Shown: positions 51,688 to 60,363, counted from the first letter of the stretch. The stretch: DNA of 64,000 bases from Pelagibius sp. CAU 1746 (GCF_039839785.1 NZ_JBDOQT010000001.1:1984001-2048000); one strand, 5' to 3'. Numbers and translations: made by a program. Notes: generated from the sequence alone by a model not told the origin.

Positions 51688-52001
51688 AGAACGTCCCTCT
51701 CTCCACATGCGGGGCCCCAAGGGGGCGGCCCTGATAAACTGTTGGCCTGCGGGATCTTTGGGCTTCATAGCCCCGCTGGATGGCCCTGGGGAATGACTTG
51801 GCTCAAAATTAGGGCGATCTCATGGCAATCGCCGGATTTACCTGTGTCTTACGGGGGACTCGGCAAAACCATCCCCGCCGCCGGACGAGCTGCGGAGAAT
51901 CCCGCCGATTAAGGGGTTTTCTCGCTTTTTCTAGGCCCTGGGGCCGCTATATGGTGGCATGGACTCAGATATCAACCCGAACGCTAGGGAAATCCCTTTT
52001 T
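51688..52001. other. Divergent promoter region without a gene
   Basis: About 314 bases between the lipoprotein gene (minus) and pdxH (plus). No coding frame convinces: one in-frame extension of pdxH runs through it but shows no family similarity. A 6-bp dyad GGCGAT/ATCGCC at 51813-51833 and a short AGGGA-AA-TCCCT palindrome at 51986-51997 just before the pdxH start are the only structures I see. Confidence 0.55.
51986..51997 (+). promoter_or_regulatory. Palindrome covering the pdxH ribosome site
   Basis: AGGGAAATCCCT contains the only purine-rich ribosome-site candidate (AGGGA) and its exact complement 2 bases downstream, followed by TTTTT and the ATG. Pairing would hide the site or end transcription. 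The short loop makes a stable hairpin unlikely. Confidence 0.25.
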
Positions 52002-52604
52002 ATGGAGATCAGATCGGACCGGTCGGCCGACCCCCTTGAGGTCTTCGCGGCCTGGCTGGCCGAGGCCGAGGAATCGGAGCCCAACGATCCCAACGCCATG
52101 GCCCTGTCCACCGTGGGCGGCGACGGCATGCCGTCCTGCCGCATGGTTCTGCTGAAAGGCTACGACGAGAGCGGCTTCGTCTTCTATACCAATTACGAGA
52201 GCCGCAAGGGCCGTCAGTTGCTGGCGACGCCGAAGGCCGCGCTGCTGTTCCACTGGAAGAGCTTGCGCCGCCAGGTGCGCATCGAGGGCGCCGTGGCGCA
52301 GGTGAGCGACGCCGAGGCCGACGCCTATTTCGCCAGCCGCCATAAACAGAGCCAGATCGGGGCCTGGGCCAGCCAGCAGTCGCGGCCCCTGGAAGGACGC
52401 TTCGAGCTGGAGAAGAGGGTTGCGCTCTATGCCGCCAAATATGCGGTCGCTCAGGTGCCGCGCCCGCCTCATTGGTCCGGATTTCGTCTGGTGCCGCGGC
52501 TGATCGAGTTCTGGCAGGACGGTGCCTTCCGGCTGCACGACCGTCTGGTCTATACGCGCCAGGACGCCGGGGACGACTGGCAGACGGAGCGGCTGTATCC
52601 ATGA
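52002..52604 (+). CDS. pdxH: Pyridoxamine/pyridoxine 5'-phosphate oxidase
   Basis: FMN-dependent enzyme making pyridoxal 5'-phosphate, 200 residues. Signature segments: [27 protein letters not shown]-type N-terminal core (key SCRMVLLKG), [46 protein letters not shown], and the C-terminal [13 protein letters not shown] with RLYP end. The ATG at 52002 gives the expected N-terminus ahead of [13 protein letters not shown]; upstream ATG at 51951 is possible. PLP made here serves threonine aldolase and ALAS encoded in the same window. Confidence 0.95.
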   Translation: MEIRSDRSADPLEVFAAWLAEAEESEPNDPNAMALSTVGGDGMPSCRMVLLKGYDESGFVFYTNYESRKGRQLLATPKAALLFHWKSLRRQVRIEGAVAQVSDAEADAYFASRHKQSQIGAWASQQSRPLEGRFELEKRVALYAAKYAVAQVPRPPHWSGFRLVPRLIEFWQDGAFRLHDRLVYTRQDAGDDWQTERLYP

Positions 52605-52628
52605 GAGACGGGCTATGAGGGTCGGGCC

Positions 52629-53567
52629 ATGAGCGGGTCGGAGCAGGCCGCGCCACGGGCAACGGGAGAGGAGGCGTCCCGGCTGCTGCGCCTGGCCACC
52701 ACCGCGTCGGTGGCGACGGCCTGCGTGCTGATCGTGGTGAAGCTGGTCGCTTTCCTGCTGACCGATTCCATCAGCATCCTGTCGACGCTGATCGATTCGC
52801 TGTTGGACGCAGCCGCCTCGATGGTGAACCTCATCGCCGTCCGCCACGCCCTGGTGCCCGCCGACCGCGAGCACCGTTTCGGCCACGGCAAGGCGGAACC
52901 CCTGGCGGCGGTGGGCCAGGCGATCTTCATCACCGGTTCGGCCGTCTTCCTGCTGATCGAGGCGAGCCAGCGCTTCTTCACCCCGCAGCCGCTGACCAAC
53001 AGCGAGGTCGGCATCGCGGTGATGATCTTCTCCATCATCGCCACCTTGGGACTGGTCACCCTGCAGCGCTACGTCATCCGGCGTACCGGCTCGCTGGCCA
53101 TCAGCGCCGATCAGTTGCACTACACCGGGGATATTCTGGTCAACGGCGCCGTGATCGTGGCTTTGGTTCTGGCGGCACAGTTCGGCTGGCGCTTCATCGA
53201 CCCGGCCTTCGGCATCGCCATCGCACTCTATATCCTCTACAACGCTTGGCAGATCGCCGCCGGCGCCCTCGACATGCTGATGGACCGCGAACTTCCGGAG
53301 GAAGACCGCAACCGTATCCGCGACGTGATCGTCAATCACGACGGCGTTCTGGGCTTCCACGACCTGCGCACCCGCGCCTCGGGGCCGCAGATCTTCATCC
53401 AATGCCATATCGAGCTGGATGCCGGGCTCAGCTTGATGAATGCCCATGACATTGCCGACGACGTGGAGAACGAACTGCGTGACGCCTTTCCCGGCGCCGA
53501 GGTCATCGTTCACCAGGATCCCTACGAGCCGGAGGTCGACGCCCCGGCCGGCGAGCCGGGCCATTGA
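52629..53567 (+). CDS. Cation diffusion facilitator (FieF/CzcD-type metal exporter)
   Basis: Inner-membrane divalent-cation/proton antiporter of 312 residues. Six hydrophobic segments in the first 215 residues; the metal-site aspartates appear in ISILSTLIDSLLDAAASM (segment 2, DSLLD) and in QLHYTGDILVNGAVI (segment 5, HxxxD pattern). HRFGHGKAEPLAA is the conserved cytoplasmic loop. A C-terminal metal-binding domain (about 220-300) follows. It begins 24 bases after pdxH. The metal (Fe, Zn) is not decided. Confidence 0.93.
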   Translation: MSGSEQAAPRATGEEASRLLRLATTASVATACVLIVVKLVAFLLTDSISILSTLIDSLLDAAASMVNLIAVRHALVPADREHRFGHGKAEPLAAVGQAIFITGSAVFLLIEASQRFFTPQPLTNSEVGIAVMIFSIIATLGLVTLQRYVIRRTGSLAISADQLHYTGDILVNGAVIVALVLAAQFGWRFIDPAFGIAIALYILYNAWQIAAGALDMLMDRELPEEDRNRIRDVIVNHDGVLGFHDLRTRASGPQIFIQCHIELDAGLSLMNAHDIADDVENELRDAFPGAEVIVHQDPYEPEVDAPAGEPGH

Positions 53568-53572
53568 ACGGT

Positions 53573-53587
53573 GCAGGGCTGCCCTGC
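53573..53587 (+). terminator. Short hairpin after the CDF gene
   Basis: GCAGGG-CTG-CCCTGC followed by TTTG, beginning just after the CDF stop. Weak intrinsic terminator. Confidence 0.4.
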
Positions 53588-53599
53588 TTTGCGGGGGGC

Positions 53600-53613
53600 T
53601 TGACGCAGGTCAA
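53600..53613. promoter_or_regulatory. FNR/FixK-type binding site upstream of the universal stress protein gene
   Basis: TTGACGCAGGTCAA is a perfect TTGAC-N4-GTCAA dyad, the operator form recognised by FNR, FixK and related Crp/FNR regulators. It lies 115 bases before the usp start with no other gene on the plus strand in between. Low-oxygen control of universal stress proteins by such regulators is well known, which supports the reading. Confidence 0.7.
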
Positions 53614-53728
53614 TGCCGCGCCGGACTATTCATCCTTCCATCGGGCGGGCAGGCGGGCGAAGCTTGGATCGCCGGGGCCCGGCAGGGAATCATTTTGAAT
53701 TTCTTTTCCTCAGATTAAGGAGCCAGCC

Positions 53729-54595
53729 ATGGATTGGGGCACCATTCTCGCCGTCACCGACGGAGCCGCAGGCAGCGACGCGGCCATGGCCGCCGCCATC
53801 GACCTTGGCCAGCGTTTCGGCGCGCGGGTCGATCTTCTTCACGTGGCCAACGATCCCCGCGACCTGATGCCCTACGTGGGCGAGGGCATGTCCGGCACGG
53901 CGATGGAGCAGATCATGGCGTCCGTCGAGGCCAGCAATGCCAAGCGTCGCGAAGCGGTGGAGGCCAGCTACAAGCGCTTGTGCAGCGGTGCGGGCCTGCC
54001 GGAGATCCAGCCCGAGGAATTGACCGAGGCGGGGCAGTTCGCGGTCTGCCTGGAGCAGGTGACCGGGCGCCAGCCCGAGGAGATCGAGCGTCGGGGCCGC
54101 TTGGCGGATCTGATCGTGATGCCGCATCCGGCGCTCACCGAGGGCGACGAGACGGCTTCCATGGACGCCGCGATCTTCGGCAGCGGCCGGCCGGTCCTGG
54201 TGGCACCGGCGGACCTCAAGGCGGGTTTCGGCAGCAAGGTCGCCATCGCCTGGGACGGTTCGCGCGAGGGCGCCGTGGCCACCACCGCCGCCCTGCCGCT
54301 GCTGAAGCAGGCCGCGGAGGTGGTGATCATCACCGCGCGCGAGGATGAAGAGGTGATGGAGCCGAGTTCCCTAGCGCGCTTCCTGGCCGGGCACGGGGTC
54401 AAAGGCAAGACCTGGGCCTACACGCCGGGGTCGGAATCCATTGCCGAAGGACTGCTCGATCAGGCCAACCATGCCGGGGCCGATTGCCTGGTGATGGGAG
54501 CTTACGGCCACAGCCGTCTGCGCGAGCGCATTCTGGGCGGTGCGACCGAAGGCGTCTTGGAGAATGCCAAGATCGCGGTTCTGATGAAACATTGA
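53729..54595 (+). CDS. Tandem universal stress protein (UspA family)
   Basis: Cytoplasmic protein of 288 residues made of two Usp domains. The first (about 1-145) starts GTILAVTDGAAGSDAAMAAA, the second (about 158-288) starts GSKVAIAWDGSREGAVATTA and ends with the ATP-binding-type motif VMGAYGHSRLRERILGGATEGVLENA (GxxGx9G-S/T pattern). The first domain lacks a clear G-2x-G-9x-G loop. ATTAAGGAGCCAGCC precedes the ATG. An FNR/FixK box upstream points to induction at low oxygen. Confidence 0.93.
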   Translation: MDWGTILAVTDGAAGSDAAMAAAIDLGQRFGARVDLLHVANDPRDLMPYVGEGMSGTAMEQIMASVEASNAKRREAVEASYKRLCSGAGLPEIQPEELTEAGQFAVCLEQVTGRQPEEIERRGRLADLIVMPHPALTEGDETASMDAAIFGSGRPVLVAPADLKAGFGSKVAIAWDGSREGAVATTAALPLLKQAAEVVIITAREDEEVMEPSSLARFLAGHGVKGKTWAYTPGSESIAEGLLDQANHAGADCLVMGAYGHSRLRERILGGATEGVLENAKIAVLMKH

Positions 54596-54664
54596 GCCTT
54601 AGCGATCCGCGCGGCCGCGCCGGCCGCAGGTTTGCGCTGCGCGCGGGAATAGGCGAAGCTAGCG

Positions 54665-54690
54665 GCCGGGCCCGCGTTGCCGGGCCCGGC
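54665..54690 (+). terminator. Rho-independent terminator of the usp gene
   Basis: A 10-bp perfect stem GCCGGGCCCG/CGGGCCCGGC around CGTTGC, followed by TTTGTGT, 70 bases after the usp stop. Confidence 0.75.
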
Positions 54691-54746
54691 TTTGTGTCGA
54701 TGGCGCGGCAGGCGGCCCGGAGGAGAGGGTTGTCTCAGGAGGTTGG

Positions 54747-55112
54747 ATGTCTTTGAAAACGATCCGTTTGGAACTCGCCCGGGACCAGGATTTCCCGAAC
54801 GGTAGTCCGGACAGGGGCTATATTCTCAAGGCGCCCTTGACGCCGGAGGGCCACATCGATGCGGAAGGCTGGCGTCAGGCGCGCAAGGACTGCACCGTCA
54901 CGCGCTTCTGGCAGGGCGAAGACGACCAGACCGGCCACCTGCGCCATACCCGCGGCGGCAAGTGGGCCTTTCACTACGATATCGAAGGCGATCCCGACGA
55001 CGACGAGGTCGGCTTTAAGTTCGAGTCCCACATCTTCAATAAAGGCGAGTACGTCTCAATCCGCGAACAGGACGGGGAGCTGCGGACCTTCCGCGTGGTC
55101 TCGGTCCGCTGA
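54747..55112 (+). CDS. Hypothetical protein
   Basis: A 121-residue acidic, soluble protein without signal peptide or membrane segment. Parts such as ELARDQDFPNGSPDRGYILKAPL-type opening (key DFPNGSPDRGY), CTVTRFWQGEDDQTGHLRHT, WAFHYDIEG and FKFESHIFNKGEYVSI read like a compact beta-rich domain conserved in alphaproteobacteria, but I cannot name it. A strong ribosome site (AGGAGGTTGG) precedes the ATG. It stands between two genes on the same strand with gaps of 151 and 76 bases. Confidence 0.82.
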   Translation: MSLKTIRLELARDQDFPNGSPDRGYILKAPLTPEGHIDAEGWRQARKDCTVTRFWQGEDDQTGHLRHTRGGKWAFHYDIEGDPDDDEVGFKFESHIFNKGEYVSIREQDGELRTFRVVSVR

Positions 55113-55188
55113 GCGCCCAAAGCGGCGAAACGCCCAAGGCCGGGAAATCATCAGTGGCGCCGCGCGGCTTCCAGAGTAAGATCGCGCC

Positions 55189-55929
55189 ATGACGGAACAA
55201 CGCCAGAGGGTGATCCTGACCGGCGCCAGCCGCGGGATCGGCCATGCCACGGTGAAGCGCTTCAGCGACGAGGGCTGGGAGATCATCACCTGCTCGCGTG
55301 AGGAGGTGCCGGAGCACTGCCTGCGCGACCCCAACTGGACCCACCACATCACCGCCGACCTGGCCGACAAGAAGGCGGTCGCGGACTTCGTCGCCGAGGC
55401 CAAGTCGATCATCGGCGACGGCCCGGTCCATGCCCTGGTCAACAACGCCGCGGTCTCGCCCAAGACGGCCTTCAAGGAGCGCCTCGGCTGCCTCAACGGC
55501 AACCTCGACCTTTGGCGCGAAGTCTTCGAGTTGAACTTCTTCGCGCCCCTGGCACTCGGCCGCGGCTTCGCGGCGCCGCTGCGCAAGGGCCAGGGCGCGA
55601 TCGTCAACATCACCTCCATCGCCGGGCACGGCGTGCACCCCTTCGCCGGTTCGGCTTATTCGACCTCCAAGGCGGCGCTCTCGGCGCTGACCCGTGAGAT
55701 GGCGGTGGAGTTCGCCGAGCTGAACGTGCGTGTCAACGCCGTGGCGCCCGGTGAAATCGAGACGGCGATGATCGGGGAGGAATACGAGGCGTTGATCCCG
55801 CGCATTCCTCTGCACCGCATGGGCCGGCCGGAGGAAGTGGCGGCGACGGTGTTCCGGCTCTGCACGCCGGACTTCGGCTACGTGACCGGGACCGAGATCT
55901 TCGTCACCGGCGGCCAGCACCTCTATTAA
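55189..55929 (+). CDS. Short-chain dehydrogenase/reductase
   Basis: NAD(P)-dependent oxidoreductase of 246 residues. The nucleotide motif is TGASRGIGHATV (about 10-21), NNAA marks the core, and the catalytic set S in NITSIAG, Y and K in AYSTSKAAL is complete. VNAVAPGEIETAM and the C-terminal GYVTGTEIFVTGGQHLY are typical of the FabG-like classical group. The substrate is unknown. Confidence 0.92.
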   Translation: MTEQRQRVILTGASRGIGHATVKRFSDEGWEIITCSREEVPEHCLRDPNWTHHITADLADKKAVADFVAEAKSIIGDGPVHALVNNAAVSPKTAFKERLGCLNGNLDLWREVFELNFFAPLALGRGFAAPLRKGQGAIVNITSIAGHGVHPFAGSAYSTSKAALSALTREMAVEFAELNVRVNAVAPGEIETAMIGEEYEALIPRIPLHRMGRPEEVAATVFRLCTPDFGYVTGTEIFVTGGQHLY

Positions 55930-55950
55930 TTGGGTTTTGCTCTCGTGTCA

Positions 55951-56064
55951 TCCCGGCACTCGTTGCCGGGACCCATGATCGTTGCCGCCTGATCGGGCTG
56001 CGAGGGCTTCACGCTCGGTGAGTGCTGCTTGCCGACGGCATTGGGTTCCGGGACCAAGTCCCGG
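55951..56064. repeat. Intergenic hairpin repeats between convergent genes
   Basis: Two perfect stem-loops: TCCCGGCA/TGCCGGGA (55951-55971, loop CTCGT) and CCGGGAC/GTCCCGG (56048-56064, loop CAA). The first lies in a GTGTCATCCCGGC context and the second in TTCCGGGACCAAGTCCCGG, both typical of short palindromic repeats spread through alphaproteobacterial genomes. They also separate the convergent SDR and PadR-like genes and may end transcription. Confidence 0.6.
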
Positions 56065-56097
56065 GGCGACAGCCTTTGTATGGCGGGAGCCGGCACC

Positions 56098-56661
56098 TCA
56101 GGCCAGGCGGTCGCGCAGCCGGACGGTCCAGTCGAGGCGTGCCTGGGACTGGGCGATTTCCAGATCCAGCCAGTCGTGCAGATGGCCGGCTTCGACGTCG
56201 TGATGTTGGCGCAGGTCGATCAAGCGGGCCAGCTCACGCTCGCAGATGTCGTGCAGCAGCTCCGCCTGGACGCGTTGGTCGGCGGGGTCCATGAGGTGAA
56301 GGAAGCGCATCTTCAGGGCGACGATCAGCTTGTTGAGGTCGCTGATCTGCGGACGCACGTTGGCCGAGAGCAGCCGCAGCAGCTCGGCGCGGCCCTGTTC
56401 GGTGACCGTCAGCAACTGGTTCTCGGCCTCAGGATCGTCGTCCGGCAGGTCGGGCGCGCCGCCTTGGTTCTGCACCAGCCCCTCGACCTTCAGTACCTCC
56501 AGCGGGGCGCCGACCAGGTCCAGCGAAGGGCCGACGATGCGGCCGGTGAAATGCCGCACCTCGCGCGCCAGCTCGGCATAGCTCTTCGGCTTGCTGGCTA
56601 GGATACCCAGGGCCAGCAGCCGCACGGCCTCGCTGGGGATCAGGGTGTTGTCGCGGTACAT
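56098..56661 (-). CDS. PadR-like winged-helix transcriptional regulator
   Basis: A 187-residue protein with an N-terminal winged-helix domain (about 8-100: SEAVRLLALGILASKPKSYAELAREVR, then VLKVEGLVQNQ and LLTVTEQGRAELLRLL) and a helical C-terminal part (about 105-187) for dimer formation. This is the PadR/Vir-type arrangement. Effector and targets are unknown. The nearest genes are the convergent SDR and the downstream ABC operon on the same strand, which starts far away, so no target is obvious. Confidence 0.8.
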   Translation of the reverse strand: MYRDNTLIPSEAVRLLALGILASKPKSYAELAREVRHFTGRIVGPSLDLVGAPLEVLKVEGLVQNQGGAPDLPDDDPEAENQLLTVTEQGRAELLRLLSANVRPQISDLNKLIVALKMRFLHLMDPADQRVQAELLHDICERELARLIDLRQHHDVEAGHLHDWLDLEIAQSQARLDWTVRLRDRLA

Positions 56662-56929
56662 GGCGGGCGATTCCGGTTGGTGCCTGCGGGATCTTGAATG
56701 TGGCGCGATTGCCGCGCCGCTTCCAGGCTGCGGACTATAGGCGAGGGCGGGTTAAATGTCCATATAAATGCAAATAAGAAGCAATCGCAAATAGGTGAGC
56801 TTGCTTCGGGAGCCCGGTCTTCGTCGCCGGGCGCGGAAATGAGCTGCCCGGGCGCTTCCCTGGGGAAGGCCCGGGCGGATTAGGATGGTTGCAGGCGCGC
56901 GATTTTCCCGGCCGCTGCGGCCCTTGGGA
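56662..56929. other. Gap with a strong hairpin
   Basis: About 270 bases between the PadR-like start and the end of the second ABC operon. A short AT-rich stretch (56755-56800) may hold the regulator's promoter. The rest holds only the hairpin at 56846-56876. Confidence 0.5.
56846..56876 (-). terminator. Probable terminator of the second ABC operon
   Basis: GCCCGGGC repeats at 56846-56853 and 56869-56876 pair, and CTTCC/GGAAG extends the stem after a one-base bulge. It lies 53 bases past the last permease stop. The following T content is low, so it is not a textbook terminator. Confidence 0.55.
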
Positions 56930-57781
56930 TTATTGCGGGGTCATGCCGCGCAGACGCTCGGAGCGGCGGCGCAGCAGTTCGACCGAGGTGAGCAGCAGGA
57001 TGGAGATCGTCACCAGGATGGTGGCGACCGCTAGGATGGTCGGGCTGATCTGCTCGCGCAGGCCGGAGAACATCTGCAAGGGGATGGTGCGCTGATCGAA
57101 GTCGGCCAGGAAGAGCACCACCACCACCTCGTCGAAGGAGGTGATGAAGGCGAAGAGGCCGCCGGAGATCACGCCCGGCAGGATCAGCGGCATGATGACC
57201 TTGAAGAACACCGTCGGCGGCGAGGCGCCCAGGTTCTGTGCTGCGCGGATCAGGCTCTGGTCGAAGCCGACCAGGGTGGCGGTGACGGTGATCACCACGA
57301 AGGGCGTGCCCAGCGCGGTGTGCGCCAGAATGATTCCCAGGTGCGTCTGGGCCAGTCCGACGTTGGTGTAGAAGAAGAACATGCCGGTTGCCGAGATGAT
57401 CAGCGGCACGATCATCGGCGAGATCAGCGCCCCCATGATGACCGCCTTGTAGGGGGTGTAGGGGCGGCTGAGGCCGAGCGCGGCCAGCGTGCCCAGCACC
57501 GTCGAGAGGATGGTCGAGGCGATGGCGATGATGAAGCTGTTCTGCAGCGAGTGGATCCACTGGGGATTGTTCAGGAAGTCTTTGTACCAGCGCAGCGAAT
57601 AGCCCGCCGGATCGAAGCTCAGCATCTCCGGCGTGAAGGTGAAGAAAGGCACCGAGTTGAAGGACAGTGGAATGATCACCAGAATCGGCACGATCAGAAA
57701 GAGGAAGATCAGCCCGCAGACGAAGCGGTAGCCGTAGTACCAGGCGATCTCTCCGGGGCCGGCGTAGGAAGGAAGTGCCAT
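56930..57781 (-). CDS. ABC transporter permease (PotC-type)
   Basis: Inner-membrane permease of 283 residues with six hydrophobic segments. The EAA loop appears as RAAQNLGASPPTVFFKVIMPLILPGV, with key part LGASPPTVFFKVIMP, where the ATPase docks. The sequence belongs to the PotC/CUT1 permease group. It starts 6 bases after the upstream permease stop. The ligand is given by the binding proteins of the operon and is not known. Confidence 0.93.
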   Translation of the reverse strand: MALPSYAGPGEIAWYYGYRFVCGLIFLFLIVPILVIIPLSFNSVPFFTFTPEMLSFDPAGYSLRWYKDFLNNPQWIHSLQNSFIIAIASTILSTVLGTLAALGLSRPYTPYKAVIMGALISPMIVPLIISATGMFFFYTNVGLAQTHLGIILAHTALGTPFVVITVTATLVGFDQSLIRAAQNLGASPPTVFFKVIMPLILPGVISGGLFAFITSFDEVVVVLFLADFDQRTIPLQMFSGLREQISPTILAVATILVTISILLLTSVELLRRRSERLRGMTPQ

Positions 57782-57787
57782 GGTCTG

Positions 57788-59053
57788 TTACCCCAGCTTC
57801 ATCTTGTCGATGCCGACAACACGGTTGTAGAGGAAATACAGCGCGATCACCGTGGCCAGCAGAATGACGCCCAGAGCCGCGGCGAGTCCCCAGTTCAGAG
57901 ACTGCTGCATGTGGTAGGCGATCTGGTTGCTGATCAAAGTGCCCGAGGTGCCGCCGACCAGGGCCGGCGTGATGTAGTAGCCGATGGCCAGAATGAAGAC
58001 CAGGATGCTGCCGGCGCCGATACCGGAGAGCGTCTGCGGCACGTAGACCCTTATGAAGGCGGTCGCTTGATTGGCGCCCAGGGAGCGCGCCGCGCGCATA
58101 TAGCTCGGCGGGATGGTCTTCATCACGCTGTAGAGCGGCAGCACCATGAAGGGCAGCAGGATGTGCGTCATGGCGACGATGGTGCCGATCTTGTTGTAGA
58201 CAAGCTGCGGTCTGGCGTCGTCCGAGAAGAGGCCCAGCGCCACCAATATGTCGTTCAGCACCCCTTCGGACTGCAGCATCACGATCCAGGCCGTGGTGCG
58301 CACCAACAGCGAGGTCCAGAAGGGCAGCAGCACCAGGATCATCAACAGGTTGCTGTAGCGCAGCGGCATGGTCGCCATCAGGTGGGCGATGGGATAGCCC
58401 AGCAGGATGGTCAGGCCGGTGATGAGAATGCTCATCCAGAAGGTGCGCAGGAAGAGGTCGATGTAGATCTGCCGGAAATCCGGCTGCGCCTCGATCGCGC
58501 CGTCCGGGCTGAATCGCATGTCGATGGCGTTGAGGTAGTAGCCCATGGTGTAGGGCGAGCTAAGGCGCTTCAGCAATTGCCAGACGGCGGGGTCGGACCA
58601 ATCCTTGTCGGCCTTGATCATGGCCTCCTTGTAGGGGCCCTCCTCGACCTTGGCGATCTTGCGGGCGGAGCCCATGACGGTGCCGCGCATGCCGCTCAGC
58701 TCGTAGTTCAGGCGCGTGGCGACCTTGCCGATGTCGCGGCTCTCGCGGCCTGCCTTCATATCGGCGGCCAGCGCCGCGAAGGCGTCTTCCGGCGGCAGGT
58801 CTTCGCCGTCCCACTCGGCCAGCGCGGCCACGGTCTTGGGCAGCACATCGGGGATCACCGAATTGTCGATGCTGCGCAGCGACATGTCGAAGATCGGAAT
58901 GAGGAAGCTGAAGAGAATGAAGAAGAATAAGGGGGCGATGAGGGCCAGGGCCATCAGTTTGTTGCGCCGCATGGCGCGTGCGATGGAGACTTTCAGCGGC
59001 ATTCCGTCCGCTGTCCGCATGACATCGCCTTGATCCGCTACCGCCTGAACCAT
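57788..59053 (-). CDS. ABC transporter permease (PotB-type) with a large extracytoplasmic insert
   Basis: Permease of 421 residues, longer than the usual 280-300. After the first hydrophobic segment (LMALALIAPLFFFILFSFLI, about 33-52) there is about 130 residues of charged sequence (about 60-195: VAALAEWDGEDLPPEDAF through FSPDGAIEAQPDF) before the next segment. The rest is a normal five-segment permease with EAA loop AARSLGANQATAFIRVYVPQ. The insert would face the periplasm and may touch the binding protein, comparable to the extra loop of MalF. Starts 91 bases after the binding-protein stop. Confidence 0.9.
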   Translation of the reverse strand: MVQAVADQGDVMRTADGMPLKVSIARAMRRNKLMALALIAPLFFFILFSFLIPIFDMSLRSIDNSVIPDVLPKTVAALAEWDGEDLPPEDAFAALAADMKAGRESRDIGKVATRLNYELSGMRGTVMGSARKIAKVEEGPYKEAMIKADKDWSDPAVWQLLKRLSSPYTMGYYLNAIDMRFSPDGAIEAQPDFRQIYIDLFLRTFWMSILITGLTILLGYPIAHLMATMPLRYSNLLMILVLLPFWTSLLVRTTAWIVMLQSEGVLNDILVALGLFSDDARPQLVYNKIGTIVAMTHILLPFMVLPLYSVMKTIPPSYMRAARSLGANQATAFIRVYVPQTLSGIGAGSILVFILAIGYYITPALVGGTSGTLISNQIAYHMQQSLNWGLAAALGVILLATVIALYFLYNRVVGIDKMKLG

Positions 59054-59144
59054 GGTCCGTCCGCTCTTTCTTGGTGATGCTTGTTTTTCGGCCGGTACAG
59101 AAAGAACGAAGGGGACGGGAAGGCCCCGTCCCCTTCGCTGGCTT

Positions 59145-60236
59145 CTACTGCTGCAGCCAGGCTTCGAACCGCTCGTTCAGTTCGTCGCGGTTGTCGGCCC
59201 ACCACTGGAAGTTGGTCAGGAAACCCTGATCGGCATACTTGGTCGGCATGTGCGGACCCATGTCGATGCCGAGTTCGGCGTGCTTGCCGACCAGCGGCAG
59301 CGAGGACGTGCGCGCCGGGCCGTAGGAGATGTACTTGGCCTGGTCGGCGAGGCGCTGGGTGTCCGTCGCGAACTTCACGAACTTCAGCACGTCGTCCTTG
59401 TTCTTGCCGCCGGAGGGAATCGCCCAGCCGTCGATGTCGAGCACCTGGCCGTCCCAGATGATGGCCAGCGGCTGCTTTTCTTCCTCGATGGCCGAGAACA
59501 GGCGGCCGTTGTAGCCGGTGCCGAAGACCACTTCGCCGTCGGCCAGCAACTGGGCCGGCACGGCGCCTTCGGTCCACCAGATCACCTCGTCCTTGATCGT
59601 GCCGAGCTTGGCGAAGGCACGGTCCACGCCTTCCGGCGTGTCGAGCACGTCATAGACCTCGGAGGGCGACACGCCGTCGGCGATCAGCGCCCATTCCAGG
59701 TTGTTGATCGGCGCACGCTGCAGGGTGCGCTTGCCCGGGAATTTCTCGAGGTTGAACACGTCGGCCATGGTCTTCGGCTGCTCGCCCTTGAAGGCATCGG
59801 TGCGATAGGCGAAAGCCGTCGAATAGATGATCTGCGGGATGAAGCAGTCCGACAGCGTGCCTTCCAGGAAGTCCTTGGTCGCCGGAGTGCCGTCGGGCGC
59901 CGCGGCGAGCATCTCGTCATGGTCGATCTCCATGAACAGGCCCTCGTCGCAGCCGCGGATGGCGTCGGAGACGACCACGTCGACCAGATCCCAGGTGACG
60001 TTGCCGGCTTCCGACTGGGCGCGGACCTCGGCGAGGCCGCCGCTGTAGTCGACGGAGTTGAGGGTGACGCCCGGATTGGCCTTCATGTAAGGCTGGTGAT
60101 AGGCCTTAAGCTGGCTGGCGGTGTAGGCGCCGCCCCAGGAAACCACATTCAGTTCCTCGGCCTGCACCGAAGCCGCGAAGGCCATGGTCGCGGCGCCGGC
60201 GAGGCAGACGGTTGTGTATCGCAAGGCTTTCTTCAT
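59145..60236 (-). CDS. ABC transporter periplasmic substrate-binding protein (PotD-like)
   Basis: Periplasmic binding protein of 363 residues. A signal peptide (MKKALRYTTVCLAGAATMAF, cleavage after VQA near 26) precedes EELNVVSWGGAYTASQLKAY, a start typical of a PotD/F-like family (COG0687) whose ligands are polyamines or other cationic or organic compounds. The two-lobe pattern includes TWDLVDVVVSDAIRGCDEGL and SYGPARTSSLPLVGKHAELG. It has a close paralogue upstream in the same operon (61676-63046). Between the two lies the ATPase gene. Confidence 0.92.
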   Translation of the reverse strand: MKKALRYTTVCLAGAATMAFAASVQAEELNVVSWGGAYTASQLKAYHQPYMKANPGVTLNSVDYSGGLAEVRAQSEAGNVTWDLVDVVVSDAIRGCDEGLFMEIDHDEMLAAAPDGTPATKDFLEGTLSDCFIPQIIYSTAFAYRTDAFKGEQPKTMADVFNLEKFPGKRTLQRAPINNLEWALIADGVSPSEVYDVLDTPEGVDRAFAKLGTIKDEVIWWTEGAVPAQLLADGEVVFGTGYNGRLFSAIEEEKQPLAIIWDGQVLDIDGWAIPSGGKNKDDVLKFVKFATDTQRLADQAKYISYGPARTSSLPLVGKHAELGIDMGPHMPTKYADQGFLTNFQWWADNRDELNERFEAWLQQ

Positions 60237-60363
60237 AGAAAAATTCTCCCTGTTTTTCTTCGCCGGACAGGCCGGCTCTCTCGCAAAGGTATGAGTCTGC
60301 GTGTCAACGCGGGCAGGAATCGCCGGTCGTCGGCGCGAGACTCCATCAGGGCTCCGGTCCGCC

